Of a DNA stretch of 58,338 nucleotides, positions 8,835 through 18,947 are shown piece after piece (position 1 is the stretch's first letter; every line of letters starts with the position of its first letter). Position numbers and translations under genes: made by a program. Source of the DNA: Fictibacillus nanhaiensis. GTDB lineage: Bacteria > Bacillota > Bacilli > Bacillales > Fictibacillaceae. The stretch is from contig JAEACG010000011.1 in assembly GCA_016401345.1 (NCBI GenBank), positions 1 to 58,338 on the forward strand, written 5' to 3'. The notes beneath the pieces were generated by a model. It had not been told where the DNA came from, searched no databases, and saw nothing but the letters and a program-made list of their open reading frames with translations.

Positions 8835-8963
8835 GTTGATTGAAGTGAAAGGTGAGAGACTCCTGGGGGACGAGTGGGCAAGGTGAGACACTCAATGGCG
8901 CGTAGCGGCGAGGGGCTCACCGCACGCCCCCCGGAAAGCGAAGCACCTGAAACGGAAATCAAC
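8835..8963 (+). repeat. Bacillaceae interspersed repeat, copy 1
   Basis: About 129 bp bounded by GTTGATT and AATCAAC. The internal order is shared with the other copies: AGACTCCTGGGGGA, GGTGAGAC, a GC-rich dyad, GGCTCACCGCACGCCCC, GGAAAGCGA, then ACGGAAATCAAC. The halves are complementary, so a transcript would fold into a long branched stem. It is non-coding and sits between rsmI and abrB. Confidence 0.88.
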
Positions 8964-9001
8964 CACTTCCAAAAGCACCGAAGAATAACTTAAAAAAAGG
9001 A

Positions 9002-9036
9002 AAAGAGCCTTCTAAAGCGAAGGCTCTTGTTTTTTA
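9002..9036. terminator. bidirectional terminator between rsmI and abrB
   Basis: Stem AAGAGCCTTC/GAAGGCTCTT with a T-run on the right, and an A-run on the left that serves abrB on the minus strand. It begins just past the abrB stop. Confidence 0.85.
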
Positions 9037-9039
9037 AGC

Positions 9040-9324
9040 TTATTTTGATGTTTGAAGTTGCTTTTGAAGCTCGTCCATTACTTCTTTAGCACCTTCACGG
9101 CTAAGGATGATCTTTCCGCCTGCAACTGTGTAGTTATCATCTGAAACTTCACCAGTTACTGCGCAAGTCATGTTTGGCTTGTATTTCTTAAGGATGATGC
9201 GGTCGTCATCAACATAAATTTCTAAAGCGTCCTTCTCTGCAATTCCTAAAGTACGGCGTAATTCGATTGGAATAACGACACGTCCTAGTTCGTCCACCTT
9301 ACGTACAATTCCTGTAGATTTCAT
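9040..9324 (-). CDS. abrB: transition-state regulator AbrB
   Basis: 94 residues with the N-terminal swapped-hairpin DNA-binding domain: MKSTGIVRKVDELGRVVIP, the LRRTLGI segment and DALEIYVDDDRIILKKYKP. AbrB represses many stationary-phase genes during growth and is itself repressed by Spo0A-P. C54 in the MTCAVTGE block is conserved. It is the only clear minus-strand gene of the window and is divergent from metS, as in B. subtilis. The SD GAGAGGAGAG is upstream of the ATG. The related C-terminal-extended paralogue spoVT lies at 29.6 kb. Confidence 0.97.
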   Translation of the reverse strand: MKSTGIVRKVDELGRVVIPIELRRTLGIAEKDALEIYVDDDRIILKKYKPNMTCAVTGEVSDDNYTVAGGKIILSREGAKEVMDELQKQLQTSK

Positions 9325-9405
9325 AATAAAATCTCTCCTCTCAAATATATAAAAGATTTCCCTATCTATTTAAATCGTCAGAATTCGACAAAATCCTACG
9401 AGAAC

Positions 9406-9434
9406 ATCTTACCAAGATTTCCAATTGTCGTCAA
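9406..9434 (-). promoter_or_regulatory. sigma-A promoter of abrB
   Basis: On the minus strand TTGACG (9429-9434), a 17-base spacer and TAAGAT (9406-9411). It lies about 80 bp before the abrB start. Spo0A control is expected from B. subtilis; I see TTTTGTCGAATTC on the minus strand at about 9380, which resembles a 0A box. Confidence 0.65.
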
Positions 9435-9679
9435 TAGTTTTGACTTAAACATTTTATTATCTTTTACCATTGAATTTACTAGACTATACCCATATTATCA
9501 TACTTCCAAAACCCTGAATTGGAAGATATATTCATATATTGTCATAAAAAATTCAAGAATGTGTAAAAGATGAAAAAATTTAACTGGAAATATCGCTAAA
9601 ATAATACGTCAAATTTCGACAAAACTAACAACGAAAAAATACTATCCAATTTTCCTTTTCGTCCATCAGCTAGTATGCC
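9435..9679. other. AT-rich abrB-metS divergent spacer
   Basis: No reading frame is supported. It is very AT-rich and holds a 7-bp dyad CTTCCAA/TTGGAAG around 9506-9526. No recognisable operator was found beyond the abrB promoter region. Confidence 0.5.
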
Positions 9680-9709
9680 TTGACACGCTTTCCATGCATT
9701 AGGTATATT
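9680..9709 (+). promoter_or_regulatory. strong sigma-A-like promoter upstream of metS
   Basis: TTGACA (9680-9685), an 18-base spacer and TATATT (9704-9709). It drives rightward transcription more than 300 bp before metS, into a region that ends in a strong terminator at 9862-9891. Confidence 0.6.
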
Positions 9710-9715
9710 TTGAAG

Positions 9716-9891
9716 GAAGAAAAGAGAATAATGAAAGTATTTACATAGAAATCTTTCGCTTACTTTTTTACTTTTATGTCCTAATGCAAACAGTTTCTTA
9801 TAATATTGTAAAAAGATACATTTCCCGTTGCAGTTAGATTTTTCCTAAATTAAAGAACAAGCAGTCCCTATAAATGGAGGGACTTTTTTTC
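9716..9891 (+). ncRNA. possible small RNA or attenuated leader upstream of metS
   Basis: The promoter at 9680-9709 and the terminator at 9862-9891 frame a transcript of about 175 nt with no convincing gene; only a five-codon frame (ATG 9732) follows a weak SD. It could be an independent small RNA or a terminated metS leader. It lacks the T-box GGGTGGNACCGCG sequence, so it is not an obvious T-box. This is inference from signals only. Confidence 0.35.
9862..9891 (+). terminator. terminator between abrB and metS
   Basis: Stem AGTCCCT/AGGGACT, loop ATAAATGG, followed by a run of T. Confidence 0.8.
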
Positions 9892-9967
9892 CACTATCAG
9901 AAAGTGTAACTTGTTAGCACGATGTTTTTAGACGGTGCACAAGTTTAAATAGTACAAGCGTAACTAA

Positions 9968-10007
9968 GGCTGACGCGAAAGATTTGGCGTCAGCCAAGTT
10001 TTCTTTA
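9968..10007 (+). promoter_or_regulatory. hairpin in the metS leader
   Basis: A 9-bp perfect stem GGCTGACGC/GCGTCAGCC, loop of 10 bases, followed by the T-rich AAGTTTTCTTTACT. It ends about 33 bases before metS. It could be an attenuator or a weak terminator; no antiterminator partner was identified. Confidence 0.45.
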
Positions 10008-10013
10008 CTATAA

Positions 10014-12002
<1,989 letters not shown>

Positions 12003-12006
12003 ACAC

Positions 12007-12037
12007 AAAAAGCGGGGAGCATTTCCCCGCTTTTTTG
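12007..12037 (+). terminator. metS terminator
   Basis: Stem AAGCGGGGA/TCCCCGCTT with a T-run, starting 5 bases after the stop. Confidence 0.92.
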
Positions 12038-12186
12038 TCATTTTTAGTCCATTTGGCAGTCATTTCCTGTAATTTTACTGTCAAAGATAGGACTTTTAAC
12101 CTACGTTGTAACTAACTTGTAATGCTACTGTTACCCGAATGAATGGAAAATGTGATAAGATTTGTAAAGTTGAAAGGATGTACACT

Positions 12187-12954
12187 ATGTTTGACACACA
12201 CGCACATTTAAATGCTACACAGTTTGAAGAAGATCGCGAAGCAGTAATTCAGCGAGCGTTAGATGAAGGTGTAACACATATTGTTGTTGTCGGTTTTGAT
12301 CGTGAAACCATTGAAGGTGCGATGCAACTGGCAGAGCAATACGACTTTATCTATGCTTGTGTAGGTTGGCATCCAGTAGATGCGATCGACATGACGGATG
12401 AAGATCTGGATTGGATTGAAGAACTAGCAGCACACCCAAAAGTTGTCGCCCTTGGCGAAATGGGATTGGATTACCATTGGGACAAGTCGCCTGCAGATGT
12501 TCAAAAAGAGGTATTCCGACGCCAGATTCGACTTGCTAAAAAAGTGAAGCTTCCGATTGTTATTCATAACCGTGAAGCAACGCAAGATGTTGTAGACATA
12601 TTGAAAGAGGAAGAAGCCCATGAGGTTGGCGGTATCATGCACTGCTACAGCGGTAGCATAGAGGTTGCACGTCAATGCATGGATATGAATTTTTACATAA
12701 GCTTTGGTGGACCAGTAACGTTCAAGAATGCAAAAAAGGTTAAGGAAGTCGCTGTTGAAATTCCGATGGACCGGCTCTTGATTGAAACAGATTGTCCTTA
12801 TTTAAGCCCTCATCCGTTAAGAGGGAAAAGAAATGAACCATCTTATGTAAAGTATGTTGCAGAAACACTTTCTGAGTTAAAAGATCTTCCACTTGAAGAC
12901 ATCATAGAGAAAACATCCGACAACGCGTTCCGAATTTTTAACATGAACCGATAG
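12187..12954 (+). CDS. TatD-family metal-dependent DNase (YabD)
   Basis: 255 residues, TIM-barrel hydrolase of the TatD family. The metal-binding HAH is at residues 5-7 and the later conserved blocks GEMGLDYHWDKSP, PIVIHNREA, GIMHCYSG and LIETDCPYLSPHP are all present. E. coli homologues are 3'-5' exonucleases or D-aminoacyl-tRNA deacylase-like enzymes; the substrate here is unknown. I use ATG 12187 since AAAGGA (12172-12177) abuts an earlier in-frame ATG at 12178 and an even earlier ATG (12139) has no SD. It sits between metS and yabE as in B. subtilis. Confidence 0.93.
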   Translation: MFDTHAHLNATQFEEDREAVIQRALDEGVTHIVVVGFDRETIEGAMQLAEQYDFIYACVGWHPVDAIDMTDEDLDWIEELAAHPKVVALGEMGLDYHWDKSPADVQKEVFRRQIRLAKKVKLPIVIHNREATQDVVDILKEEEAHEVGGIMHCYSGSIEVARQCMDMNFYISFGGPVTFKNAKKVKEVAVEIPMDRLLIETDCPYLSPHPLRGKRNEPSYVKYVAETLSELKDLPLEDIIEKTSDNAFRIFNMNR

Positions 12955-13021
12955 GGGATGTTGTCGGAAACTATCAAAGCATAAGAAATATCGCGTTAAT
13001 CTTTCAAGAATTGACAAAAGG

Positions 13022-13060
13022 TAAAGGAAATTTGTCAAACGGTTTTCCTTTATTTTTTTC
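13022..13060 (+). terminator. terminator after tatD gene
   Basis: Stem TAAAGGAAA/TTTCCTTTA with a 13-base loop and a following T-run. Confidence 0.75.
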
Positions 13061-13169
13061 TTCTTTTCCGCTCATAATGGCCTTGGGTCAATTCATGGCG
13101 AAAAGGAGGGTGATTTGACAGAGAGAAAAAAGATATTTATAATGCAGTCCTTGTAGGGGAGGAAAATGA

Positions 13170-14387
13170 ATGAATAGGAATATTACAGCTTTGTTCTCAC
13201 GTTTCACGAACAAGAAAGTATATCTTTCGATCGTTGCTCTTTTCGTCTTAGCCGTAACTTGTGGCTTCGTAGGTTATGAAACTACGAAAGCTGACGTAAC
13301 GCTAATCCAAGACGGAAAGAAAACAGAAGTGAAGACGCATGCTAACACAGTTAGAGAACTATTAAGCGAACAAAACATAAACATAACTCAACATGATTCA
13401 GTTAAGCCGGGTCTTGATGCCAAGGTGACTGACAACATGAAGATTGATTATTTACAAGCAAAAGAGATCAACCTTACCGTGAACGGCAAGGAAAAAACGA
13501 TATGGACGACAGCGAAGACTGTTGAACAATTCGTTCAAGAACAGCAGCTAACGTTAAAAGAGCATGATTCTATTAAGCCAAATCTGACTGCTGATATTAA
13601 GGATCAAGGAACGATCCAAATTGAATCAGCATTCCCGGTTAAGCTTGTTGTAGGCGGAAAAGCTCAGCAAGTTTGGACCACTTCGACTACCGTCGCTGAC
13701 CTTTTGAAGCAACAAAAGGTATCTTTAGGTGAAATTGATCGAGTAACACCTGCAAAATCAGATGAAATTACTGGCAAAACGCAGGTTGAAGTCATCCGAG
13801 TAGAAAAGGTCACCGATGTAGTGGAAGAAGAAACACCGTTTGCTGTTGTTAACCGTAAAGATAGCGGGTTAACGAAAGGTAAAGAGCGTGTCGTGCAAGA
13901 TGGAAAAAAAGGAAAACGTGAAAAGCGCTTTGAAGTTGTTATGGAAAATGGCAAAGAGATTTCCAGAAAACTGATCAGCGAAAAAACGTTATCAGATAGC
14001 TCGGATAAAATTGTTGCTGTTGGGACGAAGGCACAGCCAAAGCCACAGCCTGTTGTATCTCGTAGCCAATCCGCATCCGCATCAAGCAGTTCTGGCGGGC
14101 GAGAAATAACGGTAACAAGTACAGCTTATACAGCTAATTGTGCTGGTTGCTCAGGAATTACGGCTACTGGATTTAATTTAAAATCTAATCCAAATGCGAA
14201 AGTTATCGCAGTCGATCCTAGTGTGATTCCGCTTGGCTCAAAAGTGTATGTTGAAGGATATGGATATGCCATTGCTTCAGATACTGGGGGAGCGATTAAG
14301 GGTAATAAGATTGACGTATTCTTTTCTTCACAGTCACGAGCAGAGTCTTGGGGAAGAAAATCAGTTAAAATTCGCATCATTAATTAA
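13170..14387 (+). CDS. yabE: YabE-type cell-wall protein (DUF348, G5 and 3D domains)
   Basis: 405 residues. One membrane/signal segment at about 17-36 precedes three DUF348 (ubiquitin-like) repeats (about 41-85, 98-140, 155-195), a G5 domain (about 205-285), a Ser-rich linker and a C-terminal 3D domain (about 312-405). The 3D domain, named for three aspartates, includes STAYTA near its start and SDTGGAIKGNKIDVFF near the end; related proteins (MltA/resuscitation-promoting-factor-like, Sps) act as lytic transglycosylases on peptidoglycan. Muralytic action is inferred. ATG 13170 follows AGGGGAGG; the ATG four bases earlier is stopped after three codons. Confidence 0.9.
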   Translation: MNRNITALFSRFTNKKVYLSIVALFVLAVTCGFVGYETTKADVTLIQDGKKTEVKTHANTVRELLSEQNINITQHDSVKPGLDAKVTDNMKIDYLQAKEINLTVNGKEKTIWTTAKTVEQFVQEQQLTLKEHDSIKPNLTADIKDQGTIQIESAFPVKLVVGGKAQQVWTTSTTVADLLKQQKVSLGEIDRVTPAKSDEITGKTQVEVIRVEKVTDVVEEETPFAVVNRKDSGLTKGKERVVQDGKKGKREKRFEVVMENGKEISRKLISEKTLSDSSDKIVAVGTKAQPKPQPVVSRSQSASASSSSGGREITVTSTAYTANCAGCSGITATGFNLKSNPNAKVIAVDPSVIPLGSKVYVEGYGYAIASDTGGAIKGNKIDVFFSSQSRAESWGRKSVKIRIIN

Positions 14388-14394
14388 TATTAAG

Positions 14395-14426
14395 AGCATG
14401 GGGAAAAAATCCCTGTGCTTTTTTTG
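14395..14426 (+). terminator. yabE terminator
   Basis: Stem AGCATGGGG/CCCTGTGCT around AAAAAAT, followed by seven T. Confidence 0.85.
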
Positions 14427-14472
14427 TGCGCGGGACAACTAGAAAACAAACACCCTCAATACTGTAGAGACC

Positions 14473-14500
14473 TAGACTTTCTTGACGCCTGGGGTATACT
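14473..14500 (+). promoter_or_regulatory. probable sigma-A promoter of rnmV-rsmA
   Basis: TAGACT (14473-14478), 16-base spacer, TATACT (14495-14500), about 75 bp before rnmV. The -10 is good, the -35 weaker. Confidence 0.45.
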
Positions 14501-14575
14501 AGTAAAAGATGTTTTGTCGTTCAATACATTAGACGTTGCAATACCTAAAAAGGTTTCACCGTTTTGGAGGAAATC

Positions 14576-15139
14576 ATGAAAAAGATTAAAGAAATTATTG
14601 TAGTCGAAGGAAAAAGCGATACGCTTGCCATAAAACGATCTGTATTAGCAGATACAATAGAAACAAATGGTTCAGAAATTAGCATAGATACATTGAATCG
14701 CATCAAAAGAGCACATGAAACTCGAGGAATCATTGTTTTTACCGATCCGGATTTTCCAGGTAAGAGAATTCGTGAAATCATTTCGGAGTATGTGCCGGGA
14801 TGTAAACACGCTTACTTAGAAAAGGCTGACGCGATTGCTAAGGGCGACAAAGGTGTCGGTGTGGAGCATGCATCACGAGAAGCCATAGTGGAAGCGCTCG
14901 AACATGTTAGAGAAGAACTCTTAGAAGTGGAAGATGAGATGATCTCATGGGAAGATCTGATGGCTGCAGGATTAACGGGCGGTCCTGATTCCAAACATAG
15001 ACGTGAAGTGATCGGAAGAGAGCTGCGGTTGGGTTATATGAATGCAAAACAATTACATAAACGTCTTAATATGTTCAGAGTCACACCAGAGGAATTTGAG
15101 CAGGCGTTAAAGGCGCTTTATAGCAATGAGGAGGAATAA
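14576..15139 (+). CDS. rnmV: ribonuclease M5
   Basis: 187 residues, a Toprim-domain endoribonuclease that matures 5S rRNA on the 50S precursor with ribosomal protein uL18. Toprim residues are visible: E11 in VVEGKSDT and the DxD pair D57/D59 in TDPDFPG. GVEHAS and the C-terminal GYxNxKQLxKRLxMF block match RNase M5. The ATG at 14576 follows TTGGAGG by 6 bases; an in-frame TTG at 14564 lies inside that SD and is rejected. It lies 6 bases before rsmA, as in B. subtilis. Confidence 0.95.
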   Translation: MKKIKEIIVVEGKSDTLAIKRSVLADTIETNGSEISIDTLNRIKRAHETRGIIVFTDPDFPGKRIREIISEYVPGCKHAYLEKADAIAKGDKGVGVEHASREAIVEALEHVREELLEVEDEMISWEDLMAAGLTGGPDSKHRREVIGRELRLGYMNAKQLHKRLNMFRVTPEEFEQALKALYSNEEE

Positions 15140-16021
<882 letters not shown>

Positions 16022-16108
16022 ACCTCATTTTTCCCCCGTCTCTCACATAACCTTATAAAAGGAACAGAGGGAGCTATGGAGCTTGTTACTCCGAATAGGG
16101 GGAGTAAA

Positions 16109-16975
16109 ATGAAACTAGAGATTGGATCAATTGTAAGCCGAAACTCTTACAAACGAGATTTACTATTTCGAGTTGTAGGATTCAGTGAGGATCGAACGAT
16201 TGCTGAACTCGCTGGAGAAGAGCTCAGACTATGGGCAGATGCTCCTGTCGATGACTTATTTGTCGTTGATGACAAGCATATGTCTGAACATAGGCAAGTT
16301 GAAAAAGAAAAAGAAGAGTCTTCATTAAAACTATTCAGACAGGACTACTATTTATTAAGGCAAAAGAGAGAGTATTTATCGACGAACGGATATCAATATG
16401 ATCAATCCTACTTTGAGCTTCCTGGTAGAGTACTTCATATTGACGGAGACCCTTTATACTTAAATAAATGCTTGGAGCTTTATAAAAAGCTTGGGGTGCC
16501 TGTGTATGGCATTCATATGAAGGAATCAGAGATGCCTGAGAAAGTCCCTGCGCTCGTAGATGAGGTAAGGCCTGACATCCTGGTCATTACGGGGCATGAT
16601 GCGTATATGAAGTCAAAAGGCGATGTATCTGATGTAAATGCCTATCGTCATACGAAATATTTCGTTAGAACCGTTCGTGAAGTGAGAAGAAAATATACGC
16701 ACCTAGACCATTTAATGATCTTTGCAGGTGCTTGTCAGTCTCATTTTGAATCCTTAATAAAGGTAGGCTCTAATTTTGCCAGCTCACCCGCTCGTATTAA
16801 TATCCATGCGCTCGATCCAGTCTATATTGTCTCTAAGATCAGTTTGACTTCTTTTATGGACCGTGTAAACGTCATGGATGTCCTCCGGAACACCTTAACA
16901 GGCAAAGAAGGATTAGGCGGTGTCGAAACAAAGGGGTTCCTTAGAACAGGGATGCCGATAAAAGGAAAGCCATGA
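16109..16975 (+). CDS. yabG: sporulation-specific protease YabG
   Basis: 288 residues of peptidase family U57. In B. subtilis YabG is made in the mother cell under sigma-K and trims coat proteins (SafA, SpoIVA) for cross-linking. Conserved blocks include LRQDYxLLRxKxEY, GKVLHxDGD-like (GRVLHIDGD), RPDILVITGHDAY, FAGACQSHFES and NFASSPxRxNIHALDPVYI. ATG 16109 follows AGGGGGAG by 5 bases; an in-frame ATG at 16076 has no comparable SD and adds residues homologues lack. A sigma-K-like CATAACCTT (16046) is seen without a good -35. Confidence 0.93.
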   Translation: MKLEIGSIVSRNSYKRDLLFRVVGFSEDRTIAELAGEELRLWADAPVDDLFVVDDKHMSEHRQVEKEKEESSLKLFRQDYYLLRQKREYLSTNGYQYDQSYFELPGRVLHIDGDPLYLNKCLELYKKLGVPVYGIHMKESEMPEKVPALVDEVRPDILVITGHDAYMKSKGDVSDVNAYRHTKYFVRTVREVRRKYTHLDHLMIFAGACQSHFESLIKVGSNFASSPARINIHALDPVYIVSKISLTSFMDRVNVMDVLRNTLTGKEGLGGVETKGFLRTGMPIKGKP

Positions 16976-16981
16976 ACCGTC

Positions 16982-17009
16982 AAACTCCGAAAAATTTCGG
17001 AGTTTTTTT
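16982..17009 (+). terminator. yabG terminator
   Basis: 11-bp stem AAACTCCGAAA/TTTCGGAGTTT with a T-run. Confidence 0.92.
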
Positions 17010-17208
17010 GCGTGAAAATCCAACTGAAGCTAACGTGAAAGTTGCTTGGCTGCAACGCGCTTTCTGTCGTTTTTTTGAAAAGATAAATAAAAGAAATTTA
17101 TATCAAAAGTGCCCGAATTAAACAATTATTTGTAAGAAATACTCATTTTATACATAATGTACAGGAAATTTGGCATACTAAAAAAAGCAAAAAAAGGATA
17201 TTTGGTCA

Positions 17209-17238
17209 TTGACATGAAAATGCTTTGCTTGCTATAAT
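17209..17238 (+). promoter_or_regulatory. veg promoter, upstream copy
   Basis: Consensus TTGACA (17209-17214), 18-base spacer, consensus TATAAT (17233-17238). It is exactly 42 bp upstream of a second consensus promoter. Confidence 0.75.
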
Positions 17239-17250
17239 AAAAATTTTAAT

Positions 17251-17280
17251 TTGACAAAAAAACACGATTTGTGTTATAAT
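17251..17280 (+). promoter_or_regulatory. veg promoter, downstream copy
   Basis: Consensus TTGACA (17251-17256), 18-base spacer, consensus TATAAT (17275-17280). It corresponds to the strong Pveg of B. subtilis; A-tracts precede it. Transcription would start about 20 bases before the veg start codon. Confidence 0.85.
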
Positions 17281-17305
17281 TTGTCTAAGTGAGGTGGAGC
17301 CTAAA

Positions 17306-17566
17306 ATGGGTAAAACAATAGTGGACATTAGACGCTCTTTAGAGTCCAACGTGGGTAGAAGACTTTCTTTACGTGCGAACGGCGGTCGACGCAAAACAAT
17401 CGAACGACTTGGAACACTGGAAGAAACATACCCGGCAGTTTTTATTATCAAATTAGATCAGGACACCAACGCTTTTGAACGTGTTTCTTATAGTTACGCG
17501 GATGTACTCACAGAGACAGTAGAACTTACATTCTTAGAAGATACACAAGCAGCAATCGGGCAGTAA
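17306..17566 (+). CDS. veg: Veg protein
   Basis: 86 residues, the same length as B. subtilis Veg, with the diagnostic [22 protein letters not shown] and [19 protein letters not shown] blocks. Veg is an abundant small basic protein that stimulates biofilm matrix expression through SinR and affects spore outgrowth; its molecular action is uncertain. GTGAGGTGGA precedes ATG 17306; an upstream in-frame ATG at 17294 overlaps nothing useful and is not used. Two consensus sigma-A promoters precede it. Confidence 0.95.
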   Translation: MGKTIVDIRRSLESNVGRRLSLRANGGRRKTIERLGTLEETYPAVFIIKLDQDTNAFERVSYSYADVLTETVELTFLEDTQAAIGQ

Positions 17567-17590
17567 GAATCTTTACTGCTATTTTTTTTA
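17560..17590 (+). terminator. veg terminator
   Basis: GCAGTAA/TTACTGC with a T-rich tail; the left arm includes the veg stop codon. Confidence 0.8.
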
Positions 17591-17607
17591 CTTGCTGGTT
17601 GTGATCG

Positions 17608-17637
17608 GCATAATAAATACATATAATCAGCATCATC
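17608..17637 (+). promoter_or_regulatory. probable sigma-G promoter of sspF
   Basis: GCATA (17608-17612), 18-base spacer, CATCATC (17631-17637; sigma-G consensus CATNNTA, one mismatch). Spore protein genes of this type are read by sigma-G in the forespore. Confidence 0.55.
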
Positions 17638-17646
17638 ACGTAAGAT

Positions 17647-17695
17647 AAAACCCCTTTTGGAGATACTATGATGTATCGCATATGAAAGGGGTTTT
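17647..17695 (+). promoter_or_regulatory. hairpin covering the sspF ribosome binding site
   Basis: AAAACCCCTTT (17647-17657) is a perfect 11-base complement of AAAGGGGTTTT (17685-17695), with an inner stem GATAC/GTATC (17662-17666, 17673-17677). The SD AAAGGGG of sspF is inside the right arm. The left arm starts at about the predicted transcription start. Confidence 0.6.
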
Positions 17696-17698
17696 CTT

Positions 17699-17881
17699 AT
17701 GGGACGAAGAAAAAACGGAATGATGTCTGAAGGATTAAAGACAGAAATCGCAAAAGAACTTGGTTTTTACGATACGGTCCAGCGCGAAGGCTGGGGCGGA
17801 ATCCGCTCTAAAGACGCAGGAAACATGGTTAAACGCGCTTTAGAGATTGCTGAACAACGCTATAACAACGAAAACAGATAA
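17699..17881 (+). CDS. sspF: small acid-soluble spore protein SspF (alpha/beta-type)
   Basis: 60 residues. Alpha/beta-type SASPs coat forespore DNA, protect it and supply amino acids at germination. The family marks are present: [10 protein letters not shown], which holds the GPR protease cleavage region, and the [17 protein letters not shown] DNA-binding block. MGRRKNG at the start and [14 protein letters not shown] identify the SspF branch. SD AAAGGGG lies 7 bases before the ATG, within a stable hairpin. It is monocistronic between veg and ispE as in B. subtilis. Confidence 0.95.
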   Translation: MGRRKNGMMSEGLKTEIAKELGFYDTVQREGWGGIRSKDAGNMVKRALEIAEQRYNNENR

Positions 17882-17896
17882 ATATGCGGTAGTTAT

Positions 17897-17926
17897 AACC
17901 GGAGGCCATTGTGTCTCCGGTTTTCC
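17897..17926 (+). terminator. sspF terminator
   Basis: Stem AACCGGAG/CTCCGGTT, loop GCCATTGTGT, then a short T-run. Confidence 0.82.
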
Positions 17927-18023
17927 TCTACAGAGATGGTTTGATTTTTTCTATATTTCATTCCACATACTGTGTTACTATTAAAAATATCAAAATTGTG
18001 CAAGATGGTAGGCAGGGATAATG

Positions 18024-18887
18024 ATGACAATTAATAAAGTATCCATTAAAGCTCCAGCAAAAATTAATCTCTCTCTTGATGCTTTGCGTAAAAGAGAAGA
18101 CGGTTTTCATGAAGTGGCTATGGTAATGACAACGGTAGATCTAGCTGACCGGATCGAACTCACTTTATTAGAGGCAGATGAAATTAAAATTGAAAGTTCA
18201 GGTGGGTTTGTTCCACTCGATGAACGCAATCTTGCGTTTCAGGCAGCATTGCTTTTAAAGAAAACATTTAACATTTCAAAAGGTGTCTATATACATATAT
18301 CAAAGCACATCCCTGTTGCAGCTGGCTTAGCTGGTGGAAGCAGTGATGCAGCGGCTACTTTAAAAGGGCTCAATGAACTTTGGGGACTAGGTCTGTCACT
18401 AGATGAAATGGCTGAGCTTGGTGCGAAGATAGGTTCAGATGTTTCTTTTTGCGTGTACGGAGGAACTGCACTAGCGACGGGCAGAGGTGAAAAGATTCAT
18501 CACATCTCCTCGCCACCGCCATGTTGGGTGCTTTTAGCTAAGCCGCCAATCGGAGTCTCAACAGGTGAAGTGTATCGTAACTTAAAACTTCAAGGAATCA
18601 AGCATCCTGATGTGGAAGGGATGGTTAAAGCCATTGAAGAGAAAGATTATGATAAGATCTGCAGCCTTTTAGGAAATGTTCTAGAATCGGTTACGCTCAA
18701 GATGTATCCGGAAGTTAAACATATTAAAGAACAAATGATGCGACTCGGGGCAGACGCTGTTCTTATGAGTGGAAGCGGACCGACTGTATTTGGGCTGTTT
18801 CAGCACGAATCTCGCCTCCAAAGAGTGTACAACGGTTTAAGAGGTTTCTGTCATGAAGTTTATGCTGTTCGTTTATTAGGGGAATGA
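18024..18887 (+). CDS. ispE: 4-diphosphocytidyl-2-C-methyl-D-erythritol kinase
   Basis: 287 residues, a GHMP kinase of the MEP isoprenoid pathway. It phosphorylates CDP-methylerythritol. [11 protein letters not shown] at the N-terminus, the ATP-binding [15 protein letters not shown] near residue 95, and [17 protein letters not shown] near the C-terminus are diagnostic. Two adjacent ATGs (18021, 18024) exist; the second gives better spacing from CAGGGA. It is followed by purR after a promoter region, matching B. subtilis. Confidence 0.95.
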   Translation: MTINKVSIKAPAKINLSLDALRKREDGFHEVAMVMTTVDLADRIELTLLEADEIKIESSGGFVPLDERNLAFQAALLLKKTFNISKGVYIHISKHIPVAAGLAGGSSDAAATLKGLNELWGLGLSLDEMAELGAKIGSDVSFCVYGGTALATGRGEKIHHISSPPPCWVLLAKPPIGVSTGEVYRNLKLQGIKHPDVEGMVKAIEEKDYDKICSLLGNVLESVTLKMYPEVKHIKEQMMRLGADAVLMSGSGPTVFGLFQHESRLQRVYNGLRGFCHEVYAVRLLGE

Positions 18888-18917
18888 TTGATAAAATCCG
18901 TATAAAAATGGTATATT
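18888..18917 (+). promoter_or_regulatory. purR promoter
   Basis: TTGATA (18888-18893), 18-base spacer, TATATT (18912-18917), about 30 bp before purR. It begins right after the ispE stop. Confidence 0.6.
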
Positions 18918-18937
18918 ATCTTCAAACATTCGGTTTT
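18894..18937 (+). promoter_or_regulatory. putative PurR operator (inverted PurBox-like pair)
   Basis: AAATCCGTATAAA (18894-18906) resembles the PurBox AWWWCCGAACWWT and AACATTCGGTTTT (18925-18937) resembles its reverse complement, 18 bases apart, one over the promoter spacer and one over the transcription start and SD. B. subtilis purR is autoregulated through such a pair. Each box has two mismatches to consensus. Confidence 0.45.
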
Positions 18938-18947
18938 GGAGGATAAT

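Noticed and set aside
12037-12083. A further 21-bp array after the metS terminator
   Set aside because: Only three GTCA matches at 12037, 12059 and 12080 (steps 22 and 21) with no other shared bases; too weak.
16046-16054. sigma-K promoter of yabG
   Set aside because: CATAACCTT partly fits the -10, but no AC-type -35 lies at the right distance.
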